A DNA stretch of 64,000 nucleotides from Roseiterribacter gracilis (GCA_018332375.1 BOPV01000001.1:744001-808000); one strand, 5' to 3'; positions 1 through 8,015 are shown, counted from the first letter of the stretch. The notes: a model not told the origin generated them from the sequence alone. Program-made: numbers and translations.

Positions 1-32
1 ACGCGGTCAGCATCGAATGACCGCCTACGCGG

Positions 33-152
33 TCAGTCGCAGCTGAGCAGATAGTTCGGATCCATCTGCGCGCTGCTGATTCCGGTGCCGGTCAATACGG
101 CCGGGACAAGCAGCGACAACAGGATGGCGATGAGGACGAAGATCGCTTTCAT
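33..152 (-). CDS. small putative exported peptide (39 aa)
   Basis: This short reading frame encodes one strongly hydrophobic stretch (about residues 3-20) after a single lysine, then a short polar tail ending near a cysteine, as in a signal-anchored or exported micropeptide. I do not recognise a family. An in-frame extension to 311 exists, but it lacks any coding character, so the start before the hydrophobic segment is preferred. No convincing ribosome binding site is visible. A short inverted repeat (3-9 with 18-24) lies just beyond the stop and could be its terminator. This could be a chance frame. Confidence 0.3.
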   Translation of the reverse strand: MKAIFVLIAILLSLLVPAVLTGTGISSAQMDPNYLLSCD

Positions 153-264
153 GTGCGCGAAGCTAGGCGCACAGCATTTTCCGTCGAAACGAGTTCTCCT
201 TATCGCGTCCGTGAGGTTCGTGCGCCGTTGAGCGCTACAGAACGCGATTGTGAATTCGGCGGAA

Positions 265-984
265 CTAACCGACCAGCTTGCGCAGCGTTGCAAGCCAGCG
301 TTCTTGCGCAACGCTTGGCGGCCACGGTGTCAAATCAAGAATGTCGGCGGTGCGCGGCGTTTCCTTGTTCGCCAACACGTCGCGACTTTTGATTTCGGCT
401 TCGCTGTAACCGGCAAGCTGCAACGCTTCAGATGCGTTGATCTGGCGGTCGACGGTCTTGATCAATTTCGCCCATGCCACCGGCAAATCGCCAGGTAAAC
501 CAAATCGCACATGGATGACTTGCTGCACGCTGTCGACGACGCGTGCCCAGGCCGGCCCGAGAATCGGTTTGATCGGACCCAACTGATCTTTGAGTCCGAG
601 TCCTTCGGCGCCGTCATGCAGATGCCACGCAAGGCGCACGCGGCGCGCATCCGCGCGCGGGATTTTCTTCGCGGTGATTGCTGCCTGCAGCGCCGGTTCA
701 AGCAGCACGTGGCCTTGTTCGAGATGCTGCGCGACCGAGTAAGCCCAGTCGCCCGCGGTTTGCCCGCCCCAGCGCGGTTCGCGCGACAGGCCAAGCGCAA
801 TGTCTTCGTCTTCGAAATCAAACGGCGACGGATCGAGCACGTTCAGGCGGCGCGGCCGTCCGTCGAGGCGCGCGCGGCTGCCGAAGAATTGCAGCCACAC
901 ACGCGCGGGCCGATCCGTATCGGCGTGACGCCAAATGCCGGTCGGATCGCGATAGAGGCCGCCAATTTCGAGGCGGCGAGGCAT
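265..984 (-). CDS. HD-domain (YfbR-like) phosphohydrolase
   Basis: The 239-aa protein resembles the YfbR-like branch of the HD metal-dependent phosphohydrolases, which typically act on nucleotides. The conserved family segment LDPSPFDFEDEDIALGL is at about residues 50-66. The presumed metal ligands are all visible: His87 in YSVAQH, the His-Asp pair 123-124 in LHDGAE, and Asp179 in the VDRQ segment, so the active site looks intact. The ATG at 984 overlaps the TGA of the upstream gene (ATGA), indicating translational coupling; a longer frame to 1047 exists but would overlap that gene. The substrate cannot be inferred from sequence. Its partner is the unknown duplicated protein at 984-1856. Confidence 0.75.
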   Translation of the reverse strand: MPRRLEIGGLYRDPTGIWRHADTDRPARVWLQFFGSRARLDGRPRRLNVLDPSPFDFEDEDIALGLSREPRWGGQTAGDWAYSVAQHLEQGHVLLEPALQAAITAKKIPRADARRVRLAWHLHDGAEGLGLKDQLGPIKPILGPAWARVVDSVQQVIHVRFGLPGDLPVAWAKLIKTVDRQINASEALQLAGYSEAEIKSRDVLANKETPRTADILDLTPWPPSVAQERWLATLRKLVG

Positions 985-1856
985 CAGCCGTTCTCGTCGG
1001 GAAACTGATCGGTCGGACCGGCGCCGGGCAGGCGCTTCACGCTCCAATCCTGCATCGCGCGCGCGATTTCCATCGCGCTTTCGATCTTCTCGGCCGGCGC
1101 ACCGTTCAGCGCGGCGAGTCGCGCCCAGACGAGCACGGTCCAGCTTCCCAAGAGATCGGAGGCGCGCAGCACGAAGACCGGCTCGTCTTCATGCGCACGT
1201 TGCAGCACCGACTCTGCCGAACCTTTGGCGGCGCGTGCGGTGAAGCCGCCGCGGCGGGTTGCTTCGCGCGTTGCCGGCAAGGCTTTTTCGACCCAGGCGG
1301 TTGCGGCCTGGCGCTGAATCTCGGCGCGCGCGGTTTTGGGTTCATCGACGCCAAGGCCGCGTGCGAACCAGATCCACCAGCCGATCGTCTGCGGCGCGAC
1401 AACGTCGCGGGCGCGCATGATGAAGACGGGTTCGTCGCCGCGCGCGCTGTTCACCGTCGACTCGGGCCGAGTCAGCTCGTCTTTCGCCGACCAGTAGCCC
1501 GGGAAACGTTCGCGCAGCCATTTGCCGTGCGCGGCCAGGCGCGCTTCGTCGCCGAGATGCGACAGGTCGGGCAGGTTGGGGCCGTCTTCTTCCGGCTCGG
1601 GCAGTTCGACCATCGTGGCGCCGAACAGTTTCACCACTTCGTCGCGCCCTTTGCGCGACAGGCAGATGGCGCCGTCGCCGCGGCCGGGATAGGGCAGGAC
1701 CAGACCGTCGGCGCGCAGCTGTTCGCACAAGGCCCACATATCAGGCACTTCGCGGCGCGGGCGGACGACGCGTCCGTTCCACAAGGCGCGCAAGACGGTC
1801 TCACGTGCGATACCGCCACCAGCGTTGCCGCCGTCCTGCGCAACCGTCTCTTGCAT
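984..1856 (-). CDS. hypothetical protein with internal duplication
   Basis: The 290-aa protein belongs to no family I recognise. Its C-terminal half contains two copies of a roughly 54-residue unit (about 141-194 and 224-277). Both begin DEPVF, continue with RARD or RASD, carry a Trp-rich helix and end with W..K.LP. The N-terminal 90 residues include a segment that could be a small helix-turn-helix or winged helix (VLRALWNGRVVRP and following), but this is weak. It has no signal peptide or membrane segment. It overlaps the downstream HD hydrolase gene by four bases, so the two are probably made together. The hairpin-rich gap upstream holds its promoter. Confidence 0.6.
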   Translation of the reverse strand: MQETVAQDGGNAGGGIARETVLRALWNGRVVRPRREVPDMWALCEQLRADGLVLPYPGRGDGAICLSRKGRDEVVKLFGATMVELPEPEEDGPNLPDLSHLGDEARLAAHGKWLRERFPGYWSAKDELTRPESTVNSARGDEPVFIMRARDVVAPQTIGWWIWFARGLGVDEPKTARAEIQRQAATAWVEKALPATREATRRGGFTARAAKGSAESVLQRAHEDEPVFVLRASDLLGSWTVLVWARLAALNGAPAEKIESAMEIARAMQDWSVKRLPGAGPTDQFPDENG

Positions 1857-1878
1857 GCCGAATCCCCCGTCTCAAACG

Positions 1879-1953
1879 CTGGTGGGCCGGATTTGAAGTT
1901 CGCTCATCTCGGGATCAGCACCGAGCGAACTTCAAATCCAAAAGGCCCACCAG
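1879..1953. repeat. long inverted repeat 1 (two-part stem)
   Basis: An outer 10-bp stem (1879-1888 with 1944-1953) and an inner perfect 17-bp stem (1889-1905 with 1923-1939) enclose a 17-base loop. Four unpaired A residues (1940-1943) bulge from the 3' arm between the two stems. The inner arm contains GAAGTTCG. Confidence 0.85.
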
Positions 1954-1965
1954 AAACAATAATTT

Positions 1966-2042
1966 GCGAGTGTCCTGATCGAATCCGAAGTTCGTCAGAG
2001 CTGTCCACTTGCGCCGGCGAACTTCGGATTCGGGACACTCGC
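1966..2042. repeat. long inverted repeat 2 (two-part stem)
   Basis: An outer 10-bp stem (1966-1975 with 2033-2042) and an inner perfect 15-bp stem (1980-1994 with 2018-2032) enclose a 23-base loop, with a four-base bulge (1976-1979) on the 5' arm. The inner arm again contains GAAGTTCG. The layout mirrors repeat 1 in inverted orientation, so the two look like diverged copies of one element. Confidence 0.85.
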
Positions 2043-2159
2043 CCTTGGACTACACGGTCGGACCGGACGGCTCCAGGCGCGTCTCGTCACTTGCGACGCT
2101 CGTCAGGCCCAATGTCGACAATGCTCGACAAGGGCCTCCCGAATCGCAACACTGGGGGG

Positions 2160-2384
2160 ATGGCTAAAGCTCAAGCCGCCATCGCGCGGGAAAAACCCCG
2201 GGAAAAGACCGAGTCCGATCCCTTGATTGTCCGAGAAGGCGCTGCCTCTGCCGAGCGCGGTGCCGGACGTTCCTCCAATCCTTATCGTGACCACATTGCC
2301 CGAACCGCCTGGTTCGAAGGCTATGATTCCTGGCTCGACGCGGTCGCAGCCAAGCGAAAACGCCTGTCGCCCTTCCGGGCGTAA
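2160..2384 (+). CDS. small basic protein with RMF-like motif
   Basis: The 74-aa protein has a charged N-terminal half and a C-terminal segment (about residues 43-62) reading NPY, then a conserved Arg, then WFEGYDSWLDA. This spacing resembles the CPY...R..WL.GW core of ribosome modulation factor, which silences ribosomes in stationary phase. The match is short and the first Cys is Asn, so this is a suggestion only. In-frame ATG codons at 2112 and 2121 would add 16 or 13 residues; none of the three has a well-spaced ribosome binding site. Its neighbour is a CsbD-like stress gene, which fits a stress role. Confidence 0.5.
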   Translation: MAKAQAAIAREKPREKTESDPLIVREGAASAERGAGRSSNPYRDHIARTAWFEGYDSWLDAVAAKRKRLSPFRA

Positions 2385-2501
2385 GACCGGCTGCGCCGAC
2401 GGGCGCAACTGCCGCAGCTCCTTCGGGAGCCAAATCCAAGTTCGACGGTTTCTGCCTGTGCGACGCCGCGCGTAGTGCGCTTGGCGCTAGGGAGGATTCC
2501 G

Positions 2502-2777
2502 ATGGTCGACTCGAACCGGATTGAAGGCACCGTCAACAAAGCCAAAGGCAAAGTCGAACAGGCAGCCGGCAGTTTTATTGGCGATGCCAAGACGCAGGCT
2601 GAGGGCGTGTTCGACGAATTCAGCGGACGCGCGCAGGCGACGTTTGGGAAAGCCAAAGACGCAGCGCGCGACGGCACCGATGCCGTGCGCAGCTTCACCG
2701 AAGACCGTCCACTGCAGTCGTTGATGATCGCGGGCCTGATCGGCTTCGGTCTCGGTCTCATTGCGTCGCGTCGCTGA
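2502..2777 (+). CDS. CsbD-like stress protein with C-terminal membrane segment
   Basis: The 91-aa protein starts with the CsbD-type pattern (VDSNRIEGTVNKAKGKVEQ), a lysine-rich amphipathic repeat typical of general-stress proteins. It ends in a glycine-rich hydrophobic helix (about residues 72-88), as in DUF883/ElaB-type membrane-anchored proteins, so it looks like a composite of both. The ATG at 2502 is chosen because GGAGG lies at 2491-2495 at good spacing; a longer frame from 2475 has no such signal. The stop is 13 bases before the next gene, so the pair is probably one transcript. The molecular role of CsbD proteins is poorly known. Confidence 0.8.
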   Translation: MVDSNRIEGTVNKAKGKVEQAAGSFIGDAKTQAEGVFDEFSGRAQATFGKAKDAARDGTDAVRSFTEDRPLQSLMIAGLIGFGLGLIASRR

Positions 2778-2790
2778 GGTGGAGGGACCT

Positions 2791-3375
2791 ATGGAAGATT
2801 CGACCACGTCGAACGAACCGATCGCGCAATATCATCCGAAGCCCAAACACAGCATCTCGCCCTATGTCACCGGCGCGCTGCTTGGCATCGCAGCGGTGCC
2901 GTTGGCGGTTTGGCTGGTGCGCGGGCGCGGCGCGTCCAAGCTTGCCGGTCTGGCGCTGACTGCAGGCGAGGGGCTGTTTGCGTATGGCGTTGCGCACGCG
3001 CCGAGCAAGCGCGAAGTGAAACGCGGTATGCGCAAAGCAAAGCGTGGCTTGTTTGACTTCGCCTCGTCGCACGCACCGTCCAAGCGCGAGTTGCAGCGCG
3101 GCGTGCAGGAGCTTGCAGCCGATCTGCTGGCCTTTGCGGCATCGCAGGCGCCGAGCAAACGCGACTTGCAGCGTGGCGCACGCGACGTACGCGATCACGT
3201 GCTGGAACACGCGCCGTCGCGGCGCGAGCTGCGGCGGATTGCCGACGACGCGCATGACGTTGCGCGCGAGCGTCTCGACGATGCGTGGCGCTATGGCCGC
3301 AGCACCGCCGACGACGCGTGGCGAACCGGTGAGAAACGCGTCCGCAAAGAAGCCAAGCGACGCGGTTGGTGGTGA
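2791..3375 (+). CDS. membrane-anchored protein with four APSKR repeats
   Basis: The 194-aa protein has one predicted membrane helix (about residues 24-42) and then a very basic helical region. In that region a short motif recurs four times at intervals of about 21-25 residues: APSKREVKRG, APSKRELQRG, APSKRDLQRG and APSRRELRR. The spacing suggests a repeated helical hairpin or a surface for binding nucleic acid or phospholipid. I do not recognise a family. GGAGG at 2781-2785 sets the ATG at 2791. The gene follows the CsbD-like gene closely and ends in a strong palindrome that probably terminates transcription. Confidence 0.65.
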   Translation: MEDSTTSNEPIAQYHPKPKHSISPYVTGALLGIAAVPLAVWLVRGRGASKLAGLALTAGEGLFAYGVAHAPSKREVKRGMRKAKRGLFDFASSHAPSKRELQRGVQELAADLLAFAASQAPSKRDLQRGARDVRDHVLEHAPSRRELRRIADDAHDVARERLDDAWRYGRSTADDAWRTGEKRVRKEAKRRGWW

Positions 3376-3383
3376 ATTCGGGA

Positions 3384-3407
3384 AAGCCCGCCGGATCCGG
3401 CGGGCTT
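3384..3407. terminator. bidirectional terminator hairpin
   Basis: This is a perfect 10-bp stem (AAGCCCGCCG and its complement) with a GATC loop, lying between the converging genes that end at 3375 and 3406. It begins with AA and ends with TT on each strand. It overlaps the stop codon of the leftward gene. Confidence 0.7.
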
Positions 3408-3816
3408 ACTCGTATGCGGTGAACATGCCGACCAGCGCGCCCAACAGGGTCATGACGCTGGCGACGAGGATCACGAGCCAGGTCAGACCGATGCCGAAGC
3501 TGCGCGCGGTGCTGGCACCCGAGCTGCGCGCCAGCCCGTAGCCGTGGACGACGCGCCCGATTACCAGCGCGATGCCAAGCGCATGCACGACCCACGCGCG
3601 GTAGGCGAGCAGCTCGACCGACAGGAGCAGGATCAGCGCCATCGGGACATATTCCACGAAGTTGCCGTGTGCCCGGATCGCGCGGTGCAGATCTTCGTGG
3701 TCGCCATGGCCGATGCCGACGCGGCGCTCGCGGCGCAGGCGCACGACGTTCAAAGTCAGCGCCAGCAGCACGAGGCCAAGCAGGGCGGCGTAAATCGCGG
3801 TGTTCAGGATGGTCAT
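3406..3816 (-). CDS. MAPEG family membrane protein
   Basis: The 136-aa protein has four predicted membrane helices and the MAPEG hallmarks: a charged loop with HGDHEDLHRAIRAHGNFVEYVP (an RAHGNFVE-type signature) and a later GRVVHGYG segment. Bacterial MAPEG members (YecN-like) are related to microsomal glutathione transferases, but their substrates are generally unknown. The start at 3816 is preferred to a longer frame because it begins directly before the first helix. The gene converges on the repeat-protein gene and shares its terminator. Confidence 0.82.
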   Translation of the reverse strand: MTILNTAIYAALLGLVLLALTLNVVRLRRERRVGIGHGDHEDLHRAIRAHGNFVEYVPMALILLLSVELLAYRAWVVHALGIALVIGRVVHGYGLARSSGASTARSFGIGLTWLVILVASVMTLLGALVGMFTAYE

Positions 3817-4066
3817 GGGCGCCAACCTACCGGCCTCGCCGCCTGGCCGGAAGCGGCACGCGGGCCGCCGGTTCAATTGTCGATGGCCAGGGCAGGGCTT
3901 CGCCCGTACCCTTCCAGGCAAAGAACGACCGGCTTCGAGTCCGGCTTCGGGGGAAACGACCGCGCACGCCTGCTACCCTGCCTTGGTGCGTCGCGCGGAT
4001 CCGCGACTCCACCCGACTGAACCCTCCCGACGCTGCACGCGGAGCAGGCAACTCCGGGGAGGAAAC

Positions 4067-4414
4067 ATGCGTACACGTATCGCTGCGATCTTGACGCTCT
4101 GCTTGCTGGCATCGCCCGCGATGGCGGCGGAGTCGTTTTACGATCGCCTGGTGAAGATCGCCAAGGACGTGCAGGCACTGCCGGCGGGGACCAAACCTGC
4201 AACCGCAACGCCGGCTGCGGTCGAGCTCGAAGCAAAAGCCAAAAGCTGCAAGCCCAACGACCTGCCGTGCGAGCGCGAAGCGCGGCGGCTGGCGACCAAG
4301 CTCGACACCAGCCTGATGCAGGACGCCAACATGGCGAAGATGCACAAAGAGACGGCGCGGCTCGAACAGATCGAGAAAATCCGCGCTGCGCTGATGAAGC
4401 AGCTTAACGCCTAG
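4067..4414 (+). CDS. secreted hypothetical protein (115 aa)
   Basis: A clear signal peptide (MRTRIAAILTLCLLASPAMA, cleavage after AMA) precedes a charged, largely helical protein of about 95 residues. Two cysteines lie close together (SCKPNDLPCERE) and could form a disulfide in the periplasm. GGGGAGGAAAC directly upstream fixes the ATG. No family is recognised. The stop codon overlaps that of the converging esterase gene by four bases. Confidence 0.75.
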   Translation: MRTRIAAILTLCLLASPAMAAESFYDRLVKIAKDVQALPAGTKPATATPAAVELEAKAKSCKPNDLPCEREARRLATKLDTSLMQDANMAKMHKETARLEQIEKIRAALMKQLNA

Positions 4415-5355
4415 TCATACGGGCGCAGATTCCGGATTGCGGTGCCAATCCGGACGATCGCATCGCGTCCGCTGCTGAGCGCGCCCGCAAACAAGACGAA
4501 GCCGTGGATCGTGCCGGGCACGCATTCATAGCGCACGTCGACGCCGGCACGGCGTAGCCGTTCGGCGTAGGCGGCACCTTCGTCGCGCAACGGATCCAAC
4601 GCAGCGGTGATGATCAGCGCCGGTGGAACGTGCGCGACGTCGGGTTCCAGGATCGGCGACGCGCCTGGTTCGTGCGCACGGCCGGTGCCGCCGAGATATT
4701 CATGCTCGGCATGACGGATGTCGCGCAGCGACAGAAAATAGCGGCCGTCGCCGAGTTCGTGGCGCGACGTGAATTCGGCGTCGTCGGATGCGGTCATCAC
4801 CGGATAGATCAACAACTGCAAGGCGACCGGCACGGTGCTGCGCTGACAGACCGCGGCGGCGAGATTTCCGCCTGCACTGTCGCCGGTGACGACCAGCCGG
4901 TCGCGATGTCCGCCAAGCGCAGCCGCGTTCGACGCAGTCCAGCGCAACGCCGCTTCGCAATCGAGAAGCGCAGCCGGATATTGATGTTCGGGCGCGCGGC
5001 GATAGTCGACATCGACTAGGATTGCGCCTGCTTCGGCGCAATAGGCGCGGCAGATCCGTTCGTAACTGTCGCGGTCGCCCAACGCCCAGCCGCCGCCATG
5101 CATGTGCAGCACGACCGGTGGCGTATCACCGGCCGGCTGCACCGGATGATAGATCCGCAGCGGCAACGCGCCGCCCGGCCCATCAATCACGCGGTCTTCC
5201 ATCGATGCGACGGGCGCCGGCGCCGGGCCATACGCCTCGGCCATAAAACGCAGCGCCGCGCGGCGTTCCTCGATCGTCGGCTTCGCCGGCATGGTCGCAA
5301 AGTCGCGACCCATGCGCAGCAGCAGGTCCGTCGACTCTGCGTCGAGGTCGTACAT
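4411..5355 (-). CDS. alpha/beta hydrolase, HSL-type esterase
   Basis: The 314-aa enzyme belongs to the hormone-sensitive-lipase (family IV) esterases. The oxyanion motif HGGGW is at 86-90, the nucleophile elbow GDSAGG has Ser160, and Asp254 (LDPLRDE) and His284 (IHGF) complete the triad, so it should be active on esters of short or medium acids or on lactones. It has no signal peptide and is probably cytoplasmic. The ATG at 5355 overlaps the TGA of the upstream TonB receptor (ATGA), so the two are coupled. An esterase coupled to an outer-membrane receptor suggests it hydrolyses the imported compound, but the substrate is unknown. Confidence 0.88.
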   Translation of the reverse strand: MYDLDAESTDLLLRMGRDFATMPAKPTIEERRAALRFMAEAYGPAPAPVASMEDRVIDGPGGALPLRIYHPVQPAGDTPPVVLHMHGGGWALGDRDSYERICRAYCAEAGAILVDVDYRRAPEHQYPAALLDCEAALRWTASNAAALGGHRDRLVVTGDSAGGNLAAAVCQRSTVPVALQLLIYPVMTASDDAEFTSRHELGDGRYFLSLRDIRHAEHEYLGGTGRAHEPGASPILEPDVAHVPPALIITAALDPLRDEGAAYAERLRRAGVDVRYECVPGTIHGFVLFAGALSSGRDAIVRIGTAIRNLRPYD

Positions 5356-7511
5356 CAGAAGCGCACGCCGAACGTCGCCGCGACGGTGCGCGGATCGCCG
5401 TAATAGGCAAGCTGGTAGCCGAGTGAATCGCTGAGATCGAAGCCCTGCGTGATGTAGCGGCGATCGGTGAGGTTCTTCGCGCCCAGCGACAACCACCAAC
5501 GGTCCGACGGTGCTTCATAGCGAACGAACGCGTTGGCGAGCGCGTAGCCGCCTTGCGCCAGGACTTCGCTGCTGCTGACGACCGGATAGCTCTTGGTGCG
5601 GTAGGCGATGTCGGCGCCCAGCACGACGCCGCCATTGCTGCCCAGGTCGATGCGATAGGTGCCGGCCAGTTTCCCGTTCCAGCGCGGCGCGTTGACCAGC
5701 TTGCGCTGTTTGGAAATGTCGGTGCCGCCGGCGCCGATGAACTGGTCGTAATGCGCGTCGAGATAACCGAGCGTGGCGGTGATCGACAGCGGTGCGATCG
5801 GACGCGCGGTGACTTCCAGCTCGGCACCGCGCATCGTTGCTGCGCCGGCATTGGTGAACAACGCCGCGAAGTTTCCGTTGCGGTCGGCGACGAAGCTCGA
5901 CAACTGCAGGTCTTTATACTCGTTGTCGAAGATCGCGACGTTGACGATCAGACGGCGATCGAGCCAAGTCGATTTCAAGCCGGCTTCGTACGACCACAGC
6001 GTCTCGGGTGCGTAGGCGCGGGCGCCGGCATTGTCGTTGGCGCGACCGTCGAAGCCGCCGCTTTTGAACCCGCGGCTGGCGCTGACGTACAAAAGCACGT
6101 CGTCGCTGAGATGATAGTCGAGGCCGAATTTCGGCGACATCGACGACCAATTGTCCGACATGTTGATGTTGGTCGCGAACGGGACGTTGGTGTTGTCGTA
6201 CGGAACCGGATAGGTCTGCGTCGCGGCATAGAAACGCTGCGTACGCAGGAACTTCTTGTCTTCGTAGGTGTAGCGCAGCCCCGCCGTTGCCGAGAGTTTC
6301 GACGTGACGTTGTACGTCGCCTGGCCATAGGCGGCGTACGAGATGTTGGTCGCGTCGTTGACCGACCCGGTGATCAGCCCGATGGCGGGGCCGAACAGGC
6401 CGCTCAACGTGTTGTCGTGTTCGCGGAAGTAATACAGGCCGCCGACTGCGTTCAGCCGCTCGCCGGTATAGTTGAGCTGCACTTCCTGGCTAAACTGGTT
6501 CTGGCGCTCATTGTCGTAGACGCCGAAGAAAGCCTGCGCGGTCGCATCGTCGTCGAGCCGCGCGTCATAGCCCATCCGGCGAAACGCGCTGATCGATTTG
6601 AGTCGCAGCGTATCGTTGATGTTCCAGTTGATCGTCATCGCGGCACCCGCGGTGCGCAGATTGCTGAGATCGCTGAAGTTGGCCGCGACCTTGAACGGAT
6701 CGCTGTTGGCAGGCACGCCGAACACCGGTGTGCGGCGCGACGGCGTGCGCGACGTCGAAGGCGTGTCGTTCGAGCCGTCAAAGTCGAAACGGATCGTCAG
6801 GCTGTCGCTGGGGCGGAACTCCAGCGCGGCACGGCCGACCAGCGTGTCTTTGCCGCCTTCGTCTTTGCCGGTGACGCTGTTCTGCGCGAACCCGTCATGG
6901 GAGAGGTGACCGATCGCAACCTTGGCCAGCACCTTGTCGGTGACGATCGGGAAGTTGAGCGACCCTTTGGCTTCAATCCGCGCATAGTCGCCGACGGTCA
7001 GCTCGGCGGTGCCGGCGACGTCGTTGGTGAGCGGCTTGGACACGAATTTGACCGCGCCGCCGATCGTGTTGCGGCCGTACAGCGTGCCTTGCGGTCCGCG
7101 CAGCACTTCGATCCGGTCGACGTCGTACACGTCGAGAAACGCGCCTTGCGCGCGACCGAGATAGACGTCGTCGAGATAGATGCCGACGCCAGGATCGGCA
7201 AAGGCGAGAGAGTCGATCTGGCCGACGCCGCGGATATAGACGACCGCGTTCGACGCATCGCCGACATGGATGTCAATGTTCGGCACCGATCCCTGCAGGT
7301 CGCCGAGATTGGTCGCTTGCAGGTTGCGCAGCTTTTCAGGACCGAAGGCGGTGACGGCCACGGGAACATCCTGCAGGCGCTCTTCGCGGCGGCGCGCCGT
7401 TACGGTGACTTCTTCGATGCCCGCGGTCTGTGCGACCGCCGGTGCCAGATCCGCCAGCAACGCGACGACACAGGTTGCCGCCAAATAGGCGCCCCGTTTT
7501 CCACCCAACAT
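5355..7511 (-). CDS. TonB-dependent outer-membrane receptor
   Basis: The 718-aa protein has a signal peptide (about 1-28), a short TonB-box region (EEVTVTARRREER), a plug domain to about residue 150 containing VEVLRGPQGTLYGRNTIGGAV-type residues (here IEVLRGPQGTLYGRN), and a beta-barrel ending in a terminal Phe, as outer-membrane barrels do. The TARRREE start and GRNTIGGAV plug signature are typical of the large proteobacterial receptor group that imports carbohydrates, aromatics or plant compounds as often as iron. No STN domain is present. The coupled esterase downstream is the only clue to the substrate. No riboswitch is visible in the 129 bases upstream. Confidence 0.93.
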   Translation of the reverse strand: MLGGKRGAYLAATCVVALLADLAPAVAQTAGIEEVTVTARRREERLQDVPVAVTAFGPEKLRNLQATNLGDLQGSVPNIDIHVGDASNAVVYIRGVGQIDSLAFADPGVGIYLDDVYLGRAQGAFLDVYDVDRIEVLRGPQGTLYGRNTIGGAVKFVSKPLTNDVAGTAELTVGDYARIEAKGSLNFPIVTDKVLAKVAIGHLSHDGFAQNSVTGKDEGGKDTLVGRAALEFRPSDSLTIRFDFDGSNDTPSTSRTPSRRTPVFGVPANSDPFKVAANFSDLSNLRTAGAAMTINWNINDTLRLKSISAFRRMGYDARLDDDATAQAFFGVYDNERQNQFSQEVQLNYTGERLNAVGGLYYFREHDNTLSGLFGPAIGLITGSVNDATNISYAAYGQATYNVTSKLSATAGLRYTYEDKKFLRTQRFYAATQTYPVPYDNTNVPFATNINMSDNWSSMSPKFGLDYHLSDDVLLYVSASRGFKSGGFDGRANDNAGARAYAPETLWSYEAGLKSTWLDRRLIVNVAIFDNEYKDLQLSSFVADRNGNFAALFTNAGAATMRGAELEVTARPIAPLSITATLGYLDAHYDQFIGAGGTDISKQRKLVNAPRWNGKLAGTYRIDLGSNGGVVLGADIAYRTKSYPVVSSSEVLAQGGYALANAFVRYEAPSDRWWLSLGAKNLTDRRYITQGFDLSDSLGYQLAYYGDPRTVAATFGVRF

Positions 7512-7640
7512 GACCGTTTCCCCCGAATCGCCGTGCGGCGTTCTACTTGTTGGGGCTAGCGGATCAGCCTCGGCCGCTTGCCGCTATCGTAGAGATGTCC
7601 GCAATTTCTGCGGCTGCGCTGCACATAGGCAGCTTTTGTC

Positions 7641-8015
7641 TCAGCCGATCGCGCTTCGCGTCTCACTGAGGGTGCGCGCGAAGTGTTCGCGCATCATCTT
7701 TTCCAGCTTCGGCGTCGGTCGCACGATCGCAGCGCGGCCGTCTTCGCCGGTTCGTTCCTTGGTCAGATACCCGTCATCGACGGCGCGTTTGAGCCGCTCT
7801 TCGCGCGTGCGGTTCGAACCTGATTTCATGATCTGGCAGGCAGCGCCGACCGTCATCGGTTTGCCTTCCCAATGTGCGATCATGCAGCCGACCAGCAGGT
7901 ACCAGAATTCCTGCGTGAAGTATTTGGGACGGCTTTCGAACGTGCGATCCCAATCGCGCGCATAGTTTTCCAGCGCGTTGGCCCAGCGGATCAGTTCGTC
8001 GTCGCTACTCATCAT
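7641..8015 (-). CDS. putative winged-helix regulator (MarR-like)
   Basis: The 124-aa protein has an N-terminal helical segment rich in aromatic residues and a C-terminal half that reads like a winged helix: MTVGAACQIMKSGSNRTRE followed by LKRAVDDGYLTKER and a basic strand. This is the layout of small MarR-type regulators in which residues about 55-105 bind DNA. I do not recognise a named subfamily. The ATG overlaps the TGA of recG, so it is probably translated from the recG transcript. The target is unknown. Confidence 0.6.
   Translation of the reverse strand: MMSSDDELIRWANALENYARDWDRTFESRPKYFTQEFWYLLVGCMIAHWEGKPMTVGAACQIMKSGSNRTREERLKRAVDDGYLTKERTGEDGRAAIVRPTPKLEKMMREHFARTLSETRSAIG

Larger units (their letters stand above)
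1857..2111. other. non-coding gap dominated by two large hairpins
   Basis: The gap between the leftward gene starting at 1856 and the rightward small gene that begins at 2112 or 2160 has no credible reading frame. It contains two adjacent long inverted repeats (1879-1953 and 1966-2042), described separately. The remaining 70 bases before the small gene show nothing recognisable. Since the flanking genes diverge, promoters for both must lie in or around the hairpins. Confidence 0.7.

Noticed and set aside
2998-3240. DNA-level tandem repeat or CRISPR-like spacing near 3.0-3.2 kb
   Set aside because: The periodicity is at the protein level (APSKR motif); the DNA units differ in sequence and there are no conserved repeats with unique spacers.
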